The notes beneath the pieces are model-generated. The model was given only the letters and a program-made list of their open reading frames with translations, made no database searches and was not told where the DNA came from. Below are positions 44,080 to 55,605 of a stretch of DNA of 64,000 bases, piece by piece (the stretch's first letter is position 1; each line of letters starts with the position of its first letter). A program made the position numbers and the translations under genes. This DNA comes from Lineus longissimus (taxonomy: Eukaryota > Nemertea > Pilidiophora > Heteronemertea > Lineidae): positions 5,425,501 to 5,489,500 of the forward strand of contig NC_088325.1 in NCBI RefSeq assembly GCF_910592395.1, given 5' to 3'.

Positions 44080-44655
44080 TGACCACTGGATGCAAGCAAT
44101 ACCCCGATGGTTTAGCTGTCAATGCCATTCGAGACGGGGAAAGTGGAGTATACATCAAATTTCCAGATGCAACATCCACATCCATTTCAACACCAAATGA
44201 CAAGATCTGCACCAACTTCAGGGCAGGGTGTATGCTATCACTACAGCAGCCCAACACCTGTCCGAGTCCAAAGCTAAGTGTGACAATGTTATCACTATAA
44301 CAGTTTCCATGTCCACTGCACAAGCCCTAGTATATTAGAACTCGGACAAAATCATCGACACGCTCAAGTTAAGCCTATCAAACCTCTAAAAGAATAGCAG
44401 AGTTGTGATACAATGGATCCCTGCACACTGTGGCATCCCAGGAAATGACAGCGCTGATCTACTTGCCAAAGATGGAAGCCAACAGCATCAGGAAGAATTC
44501 TGCACCATCTACATGGAGGCAAGACACTTCTGAAACAGGCCCACAAAAACACCTGGCAAGAGAGAAGAGGGGACCTCAGATGCAACACTCTCTTTGACAT
44601 GGACAGAAAAGCTGCGACCGGGCTTGCTCAAAAAGTCATAACACCACAAAAGATA
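44080..44655 (+). pseudogene. LINE RNase H remnant in intron 1
   Basis: Decayed RNase H domain of a non-LTR retrotransposon. GLAVNAIRDGESGVYIKFPD (about 44112-44170) matches the start of such domains, and VVIQWIPAHCGIPGNDSADL (about 44406-44465) the conserved end with catalytic-type His/Asp. Several frame changes lie between. It sits inside the first intron of the Ig/FN3 gene. Confidence 0.78.
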
Positions 44656-44745
44656 ATTCACATTGAAGGGTCGTTTGATGAGTAATGTCTTGAGTCATAA
44701 GGTTGCAACTGACTTTCTTTTTAACGCGTTATTTAACTACTTCAG

Positions 44746-45072
44746 ATATTCTCGGGATGACGATAACTAATGCCCTCAGTAATTTACGTCCGCTACTCGG
44801 CCAAACGATAACGCTAAATTGTAACATTGCGGGAGAACCCGCAAAAAGTGTAATGTGGTGGAAAGACAAGAACCGCAGCCCAGGAGCATTACTTCTGTCG
44901 TACAATTGTTCAGTTGTTCGAAAGGAGTACAAATCAAGATTAAGAACGACTCGATGTGATATGAATAACTTTGATTTTCAATTAAGTAATGTTCGAACGT
45001 CGGACCGCGGGGAATGGGTGTGCGAGGCTGATGGACAAGAGGCCACAACTAAACTGAGATTGGATGTCTTAG
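44746..45072 (+). CDS. Ig/FN3 receptor-like gene, exon 2 (Ig domain 1)
   Basis: Acceptor TACTTCAG, donor TTAGGTAAGT, 327 bp with phase-1 ends, the usual form of an Ig-domain exon. Ig landmarks: TLNCN (B-strand Cys), VMWWKD (core Trp), GEWVCEADG (F-strand Cys) after a D-R-G-E turn. Extra cysteines (SYNC, TTRC) may form an added disulphide. Confidence 0.85.
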
Positions 45073-45749
45073 GTAAGTCTTAAAAAACACATACACCTAT
45101 GCAGAACATACGTTCTCCATTAAAAGGGTGGACTGTGTCAAGGTCTGGGATTTCGGATTGTTTTCCCTCTCGTTTGTAACGACAAATTAGGTAGACCATT
45201 TGAATGCTGTTTGTGCATGTCTTCTCCTGTTGTTCTCCCCAACTCAGGCATGGGAGGGACTATCACTCTATACAGTATATCTTGCATGTACTGTAGAACC
45301 AAAAAAAATCACGTGCAGGATATTTGTGCCAGCAGGTCATACCCCTAGAAAATATTCCGCCGCGAAAATCGCTTGCTTTTCAACAAGAAGTCAATCTCAC
45401 TGTTGCCATGTTCCCAGTGGAAATGTAACGAGCAATTAATGGTAGCGCCTATGCCGATCGCAGCTTACTGGGCCATACAAAGAGGTGATTAATCAGAGAC
45501 TGTGTGTACCCTGTGCAATTGGCAAATATCATGTTTACACCTAACAAACACATATTCCACCTCGATCTTCCTCGACATTAAATTTTGCCTCATTATGCTC
45601 ATCTGTGTGTGTGCTCTAGGCTTAATTACTCCCTACATTAAAACCTGTTGACAGTGGGTCTGCGTATGATAGGGAGTTTCGCAATTCTCCCTCATTGTTC
45701 GACATCGAGATCGGGAGGTCGAAAAATGCGTTTTGGGGGATTTGCTCCC

Positions 45750-45893
45750 TGATATTAGGGAGTTTTCGCAAATCTCCCGAAACGTCAACGCGAACGCCTA
45801 TCCCATTGTTCGACATATTTTTCGGGAGGTGGAACAATTTTATAGGCGTTCGTTCATGCTGGCGTTTCGGGGGATTTGTGAAAACTCCCTATA
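45750..45893. repeat. Palindromic MITE-like unit in intron 2
   Basis: TAGGGAGTTTTCGCAAATCTCCC...CGAACGCCTAT is mirrored by ATAGGCGTTCG...GGGGGATTTGTGAAAACTCCCTA. Related sequence lies at 45680-45750 and at 46346-46475. Confidence 0.75.
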
Positions 45894-46345
45894 GACAGGT
45901 ACACATCAGCACCTACTAATTAATAAGAGCTCTTTGGGCGAAAGAGAATATTTTTATTTTTTGAGAAAACAATTCTTGACTCGCGAAAATATTCTGCCGC
46001 GAATACGTCCATCGCCTGCGTACACTTTCTTTTCAACAGTATGGAACTTGCATAAAACGGGCCCTTGCATACACGAACAGGTCTTCCAAGTCACTAGTTT
46101 CAAGTATTACATATTTCGTATCAAACATAACACATGTTGGTCCAGTCGAGTCTGATCCCCTTTATGCCAGGTTAATTTCAATGATGATGGTCAATGTAAG
46201 TCATTTTCGATATCGAACGATTCAGGAGAAAATTAAGCTCAGGCCTATACTTTCATGACTATAGGGGATTCCCGAAATGACTGAAACTGTGACACTGTTG
46301 GCTGTGGTTATTGATACCGGCCTCTCTCCCGCCATCTACACCCGG

Positions 46346-46475
46346 TATTAGGGAGTGAAGCACCCAAGACGCCAACTTAAACGCCTATCCCATTGTTCTA
46401 GCTCTTGATCACCATGGGGAACAATCATGGGACAGGCGTTCGTGTTGGCGTTTCGGGGGATTTGCGAAAATCACA
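46346..46475. repeat. Second, diverged MITE-like unit
   Basis: Shares ACGCCTATCCCATTGTTC and GGCGTTTCGGGGGATTTG with the unit at 45750-45893; the left end is more diverged. Confidence 0.6.
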
Positions 46476-46546
46476 AATGTTGGCTTACTTAAAGCTTATT
46501 ACCCCTTCAAGCTGCTGACTACTCTCTCTCTCTCTCTCTTTTTCAG

Positions 46547-46788
46547 TTCCACCCCTCACACCAACAGTCACACATCCATCGCAGGTCAATGTGGGAGACA
46601 CTGCAAACCTCACCTGCAATGCAGAAAATTTCCACGTGACGAAACCAGTCTCTTATACGTGGACTAAGAATGGCGAAACTCTATTACCAGGGACCTTTGC
46701 TAATGATGCTCTGCTGGAAAATATGTATGTGTCGCAGAAAATGAAGCTGGATCTAAGTCAAGCGCTGAACTTGATTTTGTTGTAATAA
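46547..46788 (+). pseudogene. Ig/FN3 receptor-like gene, exon 3 (Ig domain 2, frame broken)
   Basis: The CT-rich tract and TTTCAG acceptor and the GTAAGTATTG donor define a 242-bp exon. The first part reads NVGDTANLTCNAENF and SYTWTKNGETLLPG; the end reads SAGKYVCVAENEAGS only in another frame. The exon is one base short of keeping phase 1, and the break lies near 46700-46725. Either a host mutation, a short deletion, or a sequence error. Confidence 0.75.
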
Positions 46789-47007
46789 GTAAGTATTGTT
46801 TGTTTGTCTATGTTTGGTGCGTTTTCGGTAAACTTGATAATATTGAGACTTGAGCGCTACATCCAGCTGATTTCAATCAGTTGCCCATGCCACTTCACAT
46901 TACTCCCTCCAGCAAGACGAATTAACGGCCCTATGAACAGTTTGTATAGACGCCAGAATTGGCACAACCATCTCATAACTTAGGTTGCAACCGTTGCTTT
47001 ATTTAAG

Positions 47008-47325
47008 GTCCACCCTCTGCCCCCAGCAAACTCAAAGTAGTGAACACAACTGCCGTAGCAGTAACTCTCGAGTGGATCTCAGAATTCGATGGTGGATCGA
47101 AGCAGAGGTCTTACGTCCAATACAAGCAGTCTGCCGGCAACTGGGATGTTGCCGCGGAGGTTCCTCAAGGAGGAATAACTGATCCAGGTCTCAAAAAAGC
47201 CGTGTATCATAGGATTGTGGGTCTTGAGTCGAATGTCGGGTATATGTTTAGGGTGCGCGGCAAGCATTCTTTCCCAGGAACTCACATGAGTAACTTCAGC
47301 AACATAACATCTGGGAAAACACCAG
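47008..47325 (+). CDS. Ig/FN3 receptor-like gene, exon 4 (FN3 domain 1)
   Basis: 318-bp phase-1 exon. FN3 pattern: PPSAPSKLKVVNTTAVAVTLEW, with B-strand Trp, YVQYK in strand C, and LESNVGYMFRVRGKH with the usual Tyr and the Leu turn, ending ITSGKTP. Donor AG/GTTGGT is weak. Confidence 0.85.
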
Positions 47326-47683
47326 GTTGGTGTTTTTTTCTCCAATAGAAATGCCCATTCGCAATTCAGTTCATCACTGAACTCCAGTTAACAACCTCTT
47401 GCGAAAACCATTAAATGCATATCATCGGTTCCTATGAATCATTACTCTTAGCAACGCATTATTAGGCTTGAACCGGTGTAACATCTGTGGTTGTTTCCCA
47501 TGTGTCAGTGTTTCCAAACAATAGGCAGCTAGAGAGACCACAACTTTTCAATAGGGGGGATACACAGAAAAACTTGTCAATCTATTTTTGAGCGTTCCCA
47601 AACAATGAGGGGACACACTCAAAAACAGAAACACTCAAAAACATTACACCGGTATTACAATTTTGTGCGTTTCTGCGAAGGCA

Positions 47684-47964
47684 CAGAAGGCTCATTCCAA
47701 ATGCGAAATTCCAAATTCCAAATTTGAAATCTGATCTGACCAATCCGATGAGGTTTTGCTTTCGACCAATATGCTATCTGATTGGTCAAAATCAAAACCT
47801 CATCCGATTGGTCAGATCAGATTTCGAATTTGGAATTTCGCATTTTGCATTTCGAATCCGTATTTGGAATTTGGAATTTCAAATTTGCATCTTGGCTATT
47901 TGTTTGGTAAGACCTGAATTAGGAATTTGGAATTCCGCATTTCGGATTTGGAATGAGCCTTCTG
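47684..47964. mobile_element. 281-bp palindromic MITE in intron 4
   Basis: Perfect 19-bp inverted ends CAGAAGGCTCATTCCAAAT / ATTTGGAATGAGCCTTCTG; the interior is made of further inverted AAATTCCAAAT and CTGATTGGTCA-type blocks. No ORF belongs to it; it would be mobilised by an outside transposase. Confidence 0.85.
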
Positions 47965-48350
47965 GGCTTTCGTGCGTTTCCGTGTTGCCCAATATTGTTT
48001 GTTTTCTGTTTTTCCTTCTTGGCAGGTCTTGGTTTCTCTATCTGTTTAGAGAATTCGAAGCTACAATGAACTGTGGAGAACAACCGCATACAGGTGTTAC
48101 ACCGGCCTCTGAAAAGAATGAGAAACTGCGCAGGTGCCTCCCTCGCCTGGGCGTCGAAAATGTATATATACAGTGGTTTCTATTTCGGTACTGCGCAACT
48201 GACTAGACGTCAACAACGGCTAGCGCACACAATATCATTTCTCCATATAACAAGTATGTCCTATAAATAAACATTTTCTTCAACACTTATCATCGCATGA
48301 TCATTGTTTAAACCATTTTTCTTCAAAGTTGTCCTTTATCTATTTTGCAG

Positions 48351-48629
48351 AGAAACCCCAAACGACCCTCACAGGTGTGAACCGGATAGACAACATAGTT
48401 ACGGTGCGCTGGAAACAAGTGACTGGAAAATATACAGCAATTAAGATCGTGTACTGCCAGGAAGGTACTGAAGACTGCAGGAATTCCACTGTGCCTAACC
48501 CAGATGATAACATTGCAGCCTTTCTCGTTGATGCCGACAAAACATATTATTATTTTGTGGTGGTTGAAGATGGTGGGGATGTTGTATACAGGAGCACGGT
48601 TTTTGTTGATTTTCACACAAACACACCAG
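48351..48629 (+). CDS. Ig/FN3 receptor-like gene, exon 5 (FN3 domain 2)
   Basis: 279-bp phase-1 exon between TTTTGCAG and GGTGAGT. FN3-like: IDNIVTVRWKQV (Trp), AIKIVYC, then DADKTYYYFVVVEDGG with the tyrosine-rich F strand. Two extra cysteines (YCQEGTEDC) may pair. Confidence 0.82.
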
Positions 48630-49360
48630 GTGAGTCGGGTTTGGCTTAAGTTGTGGATACTTGTATCGACATTCTTCGAAAAACTGTAGAGCTGAAAACG
48701 CGTTAAGAACTAGTGTCACGTATGAAATCCCTCTCATATAGCTACATACTTTTTTTGTATGTACTATTATATTACCATATGGAATTTCGACAGAATAAAG
48801 AACCGTCGGATTAAATTGTTATTTGGCCTTGTCTGTTTGATAACAGTTTGGCCTCGCCAGTTTGATAATTTTGGAAGCATGACAGCGTTGAGCGAAAACT
48901 AGTTTTGTTTGGCCATTCGCTCACTGTTGATCATGCATTCGCACTAAAATTGATGCAGCTGCTGGTTGCGAAAGAACACCAAACAGACCACTTGGATTCG
49001 CAGTGACTGAGGCAGTGATCGATGCAGTTTTTCACCAACCAGACAGTTGACCCCAATTGGTCTGTGTTCAGAAGTTGGTCATCTATATTTTTTATCACTA
49101 ACATATTACATGTAAATGTTTGTCTTCGTCACATTCCCGGCTGTGGTGTTGCATAGCAAAGCTTTCCGATATCATAAATTAGAAAACATGTATAAAGTGC
49201 AACAGATCAGGTATCAGTCTGACCTCAATAGCTCATAAGATTAGCAAGGCAACTGGGAAACCAAGTCATCTACAAATGTATGCATTTTTACTGTATAAGC
49301 TCTCCTCACCAGTCTGATGAAGATTTAATTAATCAAAATGCTGTTATTGTTTTTTAACAG

Positions 49361-49439
49361 TTTTTCCTCTTGCTGGTGGTTTGGTAGGAGGAGCAGTCAT
49401 TTTAGCTATCGCAGGCGTCATTTTGGCAGTTGTTCTGTG
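49361..49439 (+). CDS. Ig/FN3 receptor-like gene, exon 6 (transmembrane)
   Basis: After a TTTTTAACAG acceptor in phase 1, the frame gives FPLAGGLVGGAVILAIAGVI and more hydrophobic residues, a clear TM helix, with a stop at 49444. A GT at 49440-49441 could be the donor (phase 2); if not used, the protein would end just after the membrane. Confidence 0.7.
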
Positions 49440-49938
49440 GTATTAAGATAATAAGTACAGTCTGATACATTGTTACCAAAATTTACATCTACAGGTTTCT
49501 TGACGCTCGCATACCTTACGATATCTAATTAAAAACACCAGAAAATATCAACACATGAAGCTAGCCCATGAAATATTAGACAACTTATATTTACGGTCAA
49601 CTTGGGTGTGAGATATGTTGTTTTTTCCCTACAAAATTGCTTCCAGCAGGACCGTGACTTCTCCAAAGATGGAAATCGAAAATAATAAAATCGCTATCAA
49701 CAGTACACTAGAATGTTATCTAACCATAGGCCGACCAGAAATTTAAAAAGGAAGCATGTCCAAAACCGCATTGCACCACTAGCAAATCCTTATTTCATGC
49801 AAGCTACCAATAAACTAGAGTAACAACGAAATATATACTCACATTTATATTGAATGAACTTGTAACGCATAATGCCGTGCCCCCAAATTGCTCCAGCCAC
49901 GGCACCATAAACGCATCACCATGGTAAATCATGTGCAG

Positions 49939-50512
49939 ATTACGACGATACAAGGATTGTATTTAGAACAGACGGAAATAGCTCTGTACAGACAGACACG
50001 AACATTGGGACTGAATACGAAAATCATCCATTTCACCCTAAACGTCCGCCCGACCAGAATGCTGCATTGCCTATGGTTATGGAGCCCGACGACCAAGAAA
50101 ATGATGTAGACGTCGACGCATATGACTACGTAGATAGTCCTACGGCAAGGCAGCGAAGAGCTTCGGGCGAAAACCCAGCTCCTGAACCTGATGATCATCA
50201 AATGGAGTACGCAACCCCGTATGAGCAGTTCGGGCAGGATGCCTCAAGCAAGAACAAAATGGGTCAGGAGAGACAAGAGCCTGAAGACACGGACAGAAAC
50301 TTATCAATCCCCAAACAAGGACAACCTGGCCAGAGCACAGCCGGAAGCAGATCAAGCCAATCCGATGGGGACAATAAGCGACCTAAAGGTTTCTCGAATG
50401 ACGATATTGTTCACAGCCAAGAGTCAACATACGCCAATTTAGGTCGAGTAGAGCCTGTTCACCATGGAGAGTATCTGGACCTCAGACATGTCAGACAGTC
50501 ATGTATGGAATA
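49939..50512 (+). CDS. Ig/FN3 receptor-like gene, exon 7 (cytoplasmic tail)
   Basis: Open frame with an acidic, Pro/Gln-rich sequence lacking domains but with several tyrosine motifs: DAYDYVDSP, EYATPYEQF, STYANL and GEYLDL. STYANL fits the ITIM-like pattern (S/I/V/L)xYxxL. This suggests phosphotyrosine signalling. The start is uncertain: an AG at 49938 gives phase 1, one at 49954 the phase 2 needed by exon 6. The stop at 50510-50512 ends the gene. Confidence 0.62.
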
Positions 50513-51905
50513 ATAGGGTATCGGCATCTCAATTATAAGCGGCGCTGAATTTTGATAGGGTATGCAGCGAACGGTCACGCACCTTAATAAAAGTTTTGTC
50601 GATGTTGTACTTGAAAATACATGATTGTAGTACCTTTGGAAAAACATATTTTCACTATTTTGTATTATTTAGGGAGGAGGGGGGGGGGCATTCATATCAT
50701 AAAAACCATATTATAATTTAAGATGGTCTAATGGGGCTAATATTCGGCGATATTTCCATATCACTACGCCTGCACATAAGTTCCTGTCAGCGGGTTTGAA
50801 TCTAACATCCAAAAATGAAGTGCAGTGATGGAAATAAATGAAAAAAGCGCCGCCTATGATCAGATCTTAGCCTGATAAATTGATAACCTTACTGTCGGTA
50901 CTAATTGTCTCACCATAACCGCGAGGGTGAGCTAAATGTTTATCTCCATCCAAGCAGCTCCCCACCAAATTCCAAAAACATCTCAAATGAAATAACCTAT
51001 TAGTGGTTTATGCTTTTTGATTGCTTCTATATTTGTGACCCGCCATGACGAAATAATTCGACCAGCGCCAAGTGCTACCATGCCCCAGTGACATTCAGCG
51101 CCACCTATAGCGACGGGCGCAGTTTTGCTGACACCCTATTGAGACCGATCTGAAAACTCTTAAAGGGACCCTTGCATTTATATCGTGGTTTTGTCCATGC
51201 TTATGGTTGTTGTAATTAACGACACCGATGAACAGGTAGGAGGCACCCGTGTATAGCATGATGCATTGTATTGTTATTAACGTAATCTACATTGTAGGAG
51301 GCGGTTAGGCATGGTGACAGTCATACGTCACACCGGTATTTGTAAATACAAGACTTCGTCACGTCCGCAGATTTCCTCTGAACATTTCTGCACATCGCAT
51401 TGTTGATGTTTAGACTGTTTTGAACGTCTTTACGATGGCAAAAACAAAATCTCCCTACAGGAACCATCAATATAATAGGTTCTAATCATAGCCATTAAAC
51501 CACCCATTAAACTACCCAAATTTTACAATAATATACTTGTTTTATTTTACTATATCAAATGTAAATAAAATGATTAATTCTAAGCTTTAAAAGGTAGCCG
51601 AGCCTATGCCTTCGCCGAAATTCGCCAAAATTGTTCAAAATATGTGAGCCGCATTTTGTGGATTGCAAGTTTTTGCAACTGTTTCAAGTCGAAGCAGTAG
51701 ATTGGTTTCGGTCTTTACCGCTACACTCCTGCTGGCGCTCCCGTCCCGCTATTTGTATCTCACACGTCTTATCTCATACATCTTCGTTGTAAATTGTGAA
51801 TGTTTGATATAATACAATGTATACAGGAGAATCTTGCAGGAGAACGGCGAACGTGGAAAGGGTATTTACCAGGGTAGGCATCCTCATCAAACCTTGCGTG
51901 AGGAT
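50513..51905. other. Host DNA, nothing identified
   Basis: Downstream of the receptor-like gene. Contains a G-rich run near 50676-50688 but no recognisable gene or clear repeat. Confidence 0.5.
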
Positions 51906-51907
51906 CG

Positions 51908-53998
51908 GGTAACAATCTACTGTAACCGAGGCTAAGACTTCGAGCTACCTGTCTGTATATATCAGCGGGCCAGTTTCAAGGCCTAGATAACCACCACCTT
52001 GGGATTTACATTTAATTAGTTCGCTCTTTAACCAAACCACGGCTCCTCTTTTTTAATAGTTATTTCGTATTGGGCTAAAGCAGCTTATTAGAAGTGAGCT
52101 ATGACGCAAATTTGCAAAACTTCAAAGAAAAGGTGACTTACATCCCTGTAAATACGTGGATGATTTTCGTGAACATTGCTCAAGTCACAAGCAATGTAAA
52201 CGTATTCAAAATCCGGAGTGGTGGCCTCACAATTCAAATACGATTTCATTATTTCCGCTCCACCAAGGTCAGGAGAGTATTTTTCATATATTCATGTAGA
52301 TAAAGATCTTGTTTATTGATCATGATTTGAAGCTTGTTTTTTTATTTAATTTCGAAAACATCAGTCTCAAAGGAGAGTCGAAAGCGGGATTCGGAAACTT
52401 TAATGATAACCTCTCTTGACTAATAACTGGATCAAAGGAATTTAATTTCACGACGCCAGATATTCTTTATTACAATATCTCAACAGCAGAGTACAAACAT
52501 TCGTGAATGCTTCCATTTGGAAGCAGCAGTTATTCGGGCGAACATGCCAAAGCCTTGTCCAGTCACTAAACAACCAAAGGTTCCTTCGAAGCGAATTTTT
52601 TTTTCAGGGTCCCAAACAATGAGAGGAACACTAAGAAACGGGAACCCTCCAAGAACTTATATCACGCCGCCAGGATGTAGGCATAGGCCACTACAATCGT
52701 TTTGTTGGATCGGACTATTTTGGTGACAGAGTGAGCTTATTAGTTTTCACACTTTGGCTCACTCGGTGATTGGCTCACACCTCATTCAACACAAGCATTT
52801 GATCTTTGATGCGGCCCTATTTCTGGAAGGCCTAGTAATTTTTACAGGCCTGTTTTCTAAGCATCCAACCTTCCAGGAAAAATTCCGACAATGTCGGACT
52901 TTTTTCGGATAAATATGGAAAAGTTTGAAAGAAACCTGTTAAGAAATTGGAAAAAAGCCTCCTATGTTAAGTGTCAAGTGAAGTGTTACCCATACCTATC
53001 TTGTGGTAGAAGTGCAAGTAGTGTTCGCCGGTGCGGGTCAGGTTGGTGCATTTGCTGTCCTTCTGTCAACAATAACTGTCAGCACTTTGTTCACCGAACA
53101 GGAACGTCTTGCAGCTGGGTACGTCTGAAGACACCATCGCGAACTCAGGATCGACTGTTGTATTTTTAATTTGCGGCCCAATGTCATGTCTGCTACAATC
53201 TCCGATACGGTGGGTGTACCATTTAAAATGTTCGAAATCTGAAATGAACAGTCCGTGTTAAATGGTGAATAGACAAGGCAAGAAATGGTGACTAATTATT
53301 GGTGACTAATTATTAGCGCCTTGCCAAATTATATGACTCGAGCCCGCCTCCACTGCTAAAGACTTGCGGCCGATCGGGTCGGGTAATGTGGACAAGTGTA
53401 CGACTTGTCGTAGGTAGTCGTAAGCGGTAGCTCGACCCAGTCAGACTGGATTGGTCCATTCTTCCGAGTTGTTGCCGGTCATGTGATGAAAACATCCTTG
53501 CGACGTGATCCGATCGGCGGGTCATGAACTGTGGGAAGGGTGCGACGCGATTCACCTGCGATAGCCAATCGGGACTTTTCATTAAATCACATCATTGCTG
53601 TTATCATGGCAGACTTTTGGACTGACAATCGAACGTGAAGACCGTCTTATTCGATCAGCTTTGGCGTGAAAATACCTGCTTGTACGCTGTATTGCCAAGG
53701 GTTCGTGATTACTCAAACAGGGTAAAAAATCAGTATCCTCATTGCAAGGGCTGCAAAATATTTGTTTCCTCTTATTCCCACTATTGTGCCTGTACCCAGC
53801 AAATTGGAGAAAACTGGGGTTATCAGTGCCCAACTTGACACTGGATACGTGTTTCAGTTAAGGGGCCGTGGTTCGTTCAAAGAGCGAACTAATTCAGTGT
53901 AAATCCCAAGGTGATGGTTATCTAGGCCTCGAAACTGGCCCGCTGAGACACACACGGGCAGGTCGAAGTCTTAGCCCCGGCTACAGTAAATTGTTACC
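51908..53998. mobile_element. 2.1-kb unit with ~140-bp terminal inverted repeats
   Basis: The left arm (about 51908-52046, GGTAACAAT...AACCACGGCTCCT) is repeated inverted at about 53860-53998, sharing AGCGGGCCAGTTTC, AGGCCTAGATAACCA, CTTGGGATTTACA and AATTAGTTCGCTCTTT. The interior has no transposase-like frame, so a non-autonomous DNA transposon is the likeliest reading. No clear target duplication was found. Confidence 0.7.
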
Positions 53999-54770
53999 AA
54001 TTGAAATTAAAATTTGTCTTTGATTGGAGACCGTGCTAAACTGTACTCTTTTCAACACAGTTAACATTTTGACAAAACTCTATGTACTTAAGAATGATTT
54101 AGGATTAAACCAATCATTACATCTGAAAATAATTGAAAGTGCAAATTTTTTATGAAAAGTTCTAACGACACTGAAGAATGGCTTGCTGTTTCTGACTTGA
54201 ATTTGAAGAAAAAATTGAAACCTTTTCTTAATGTTTGAAATATCAGAAAAACACTTTTTTGTATGCAAGTATGCTCGCTTTGAAAAGTATTCAATTTAGA
54301 AAAAAAATTAATCGAAAGATTTCACCCTTGGCCTGACTTAAATATTGAGTTCATGTCTGCGAAATTCGATAAATGTCGGTAGATCTCATTTTGCAGAAAT
54401 AGTTCTTACTCTGCTATGTTGAATTTTAGTAGAGCCAAAACCAGGTCCCTAGCCGGGGAGTCAACGCTGACCAGGCGTCTGATCATGAAGAGTGCTACAG
54501 TTTTGTCTTTTAGCCAGTCACAGAGTGTATTTGTGCCAAGAGCATGAATAAGGGCGCTGTGTGTCTGTGCATTTAACTTCGATTAATCTATTTTTACCAG
54601 AGTACACCCTGTGTTGACCCGATCGAGTTTCTTTACATTTAAGTCCCGAATGTCTGTCCCATATTTTCGCAACTGTTTGGAGTGAAGTTGTTTTGATGAC
54701 CCAGATATATGTGACAAAAGTGTTGTTACTGTTTTTGTTTGTTTCATCCTTCAATGACAGAAAATATATA
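53999..54770. other. Host DNA, nothing identified
   Basis: AT-rich; short random ORFs only. Its last six bases TATATA would be the left target duplication of Polinton C. Confidence 0.5.
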
Positions 54771-54900
54771 AGAATATATGTATTGTGGTGGTAGGAATCT
54801 AGGTAATTCTAAGCTATTTTAACAAAAGCCCTTACAGGCCTTTTTGTCTCAAATTAGCTTAGAAACCCCTAAGAACCAGACACCACAATACATATATTCT
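54771..54900. repeat. Polinton terminal palindrome (C left)
   Basis: 130 bp, close to the A end (inverted) and to B left. Ends pair as AGAATATATGTATTGTGGTG with CACCACAATACATATATTCT. Confidence 0.92.
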
Positions 54901-55019
54901 ATCATTCATGAAATGGTCAGTGAAGCGTTGCAGTGAAATGGTGAGGGAATACTAGAGCTCAATGGGTTAATGTAATCATGACTTACTGTATTCCAACAGA
55001 AAGTACACGTCAATAGCTT

Positions 55020-55530
55020 TCCAAGGAAATATCCATTGAGAAATGGCAGAGAAATTGACCCTATTCCCATGCATGTGCCACACTGAATGAGATATCAGCT
55101 GTGATGCGCATAATCAATAGGCGCTCTTATTACTTTAAACAGATGTTACTTTTAAATAGGCATAAATATTATTGATCTAAATAGAAAGTTCAATAGCCTA
55201 GTGGGATAACATATGCTTACCACGCAGAATACCCGGGTTCGAGTCTGGCCTATGTCAAGCTTGTTTAGTTAGATGTTACAATGAAAGATGTCGCAATCAA
55301 AATATGGTAGTTTGTGTTTGTACATAGCAACCATCCTTCTCTCAGGGATCGTTGTTAAGGACCAAAATGCGCATGACTGAATTGCTAATGAGAGCCGATC
55401 AATATTACAATAAAGAATAGATTATCAATTACCATATGTGGCATAAAGCCACGCTCCATGAATTTTAGAGGCCTTAATTTTGCCTGGAAAATGTAAGTAT
55501 TGTAAGTATTGTACACTGTACATTCGTTTC
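55020..55530 (+). repeat. C-specific ~510-bp insert with tRNA-like SINE head
   Basis: Flanks join in A as ...CAATAGCTTTTTTCCGTGCATT. The insert contains TAGCCTAGTGGGATAA (A box) and GGGTTCGAGTCTGG (B box) at about 55195-55250, so at least part is a tRNA-derived SINE. Its 3' part includes GTAAGTATTGTAAGTATTG. It may also be ancestral and lost from A. Confidence 0.65.
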
Positions 55531-55605
55531 CGTGCATTTTACCTGATATATGATGTTGGCACTGTTCACTGCATGTACATAATTTTACTAGTAAATAAAT
55601 AGAAA

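Noticed and set aside
47724-48206. 160-codon plus-strand ORF
   Set aside because: Its first half is the palindromic MITE at 47684-47964 and the rest is intronic without domain features.
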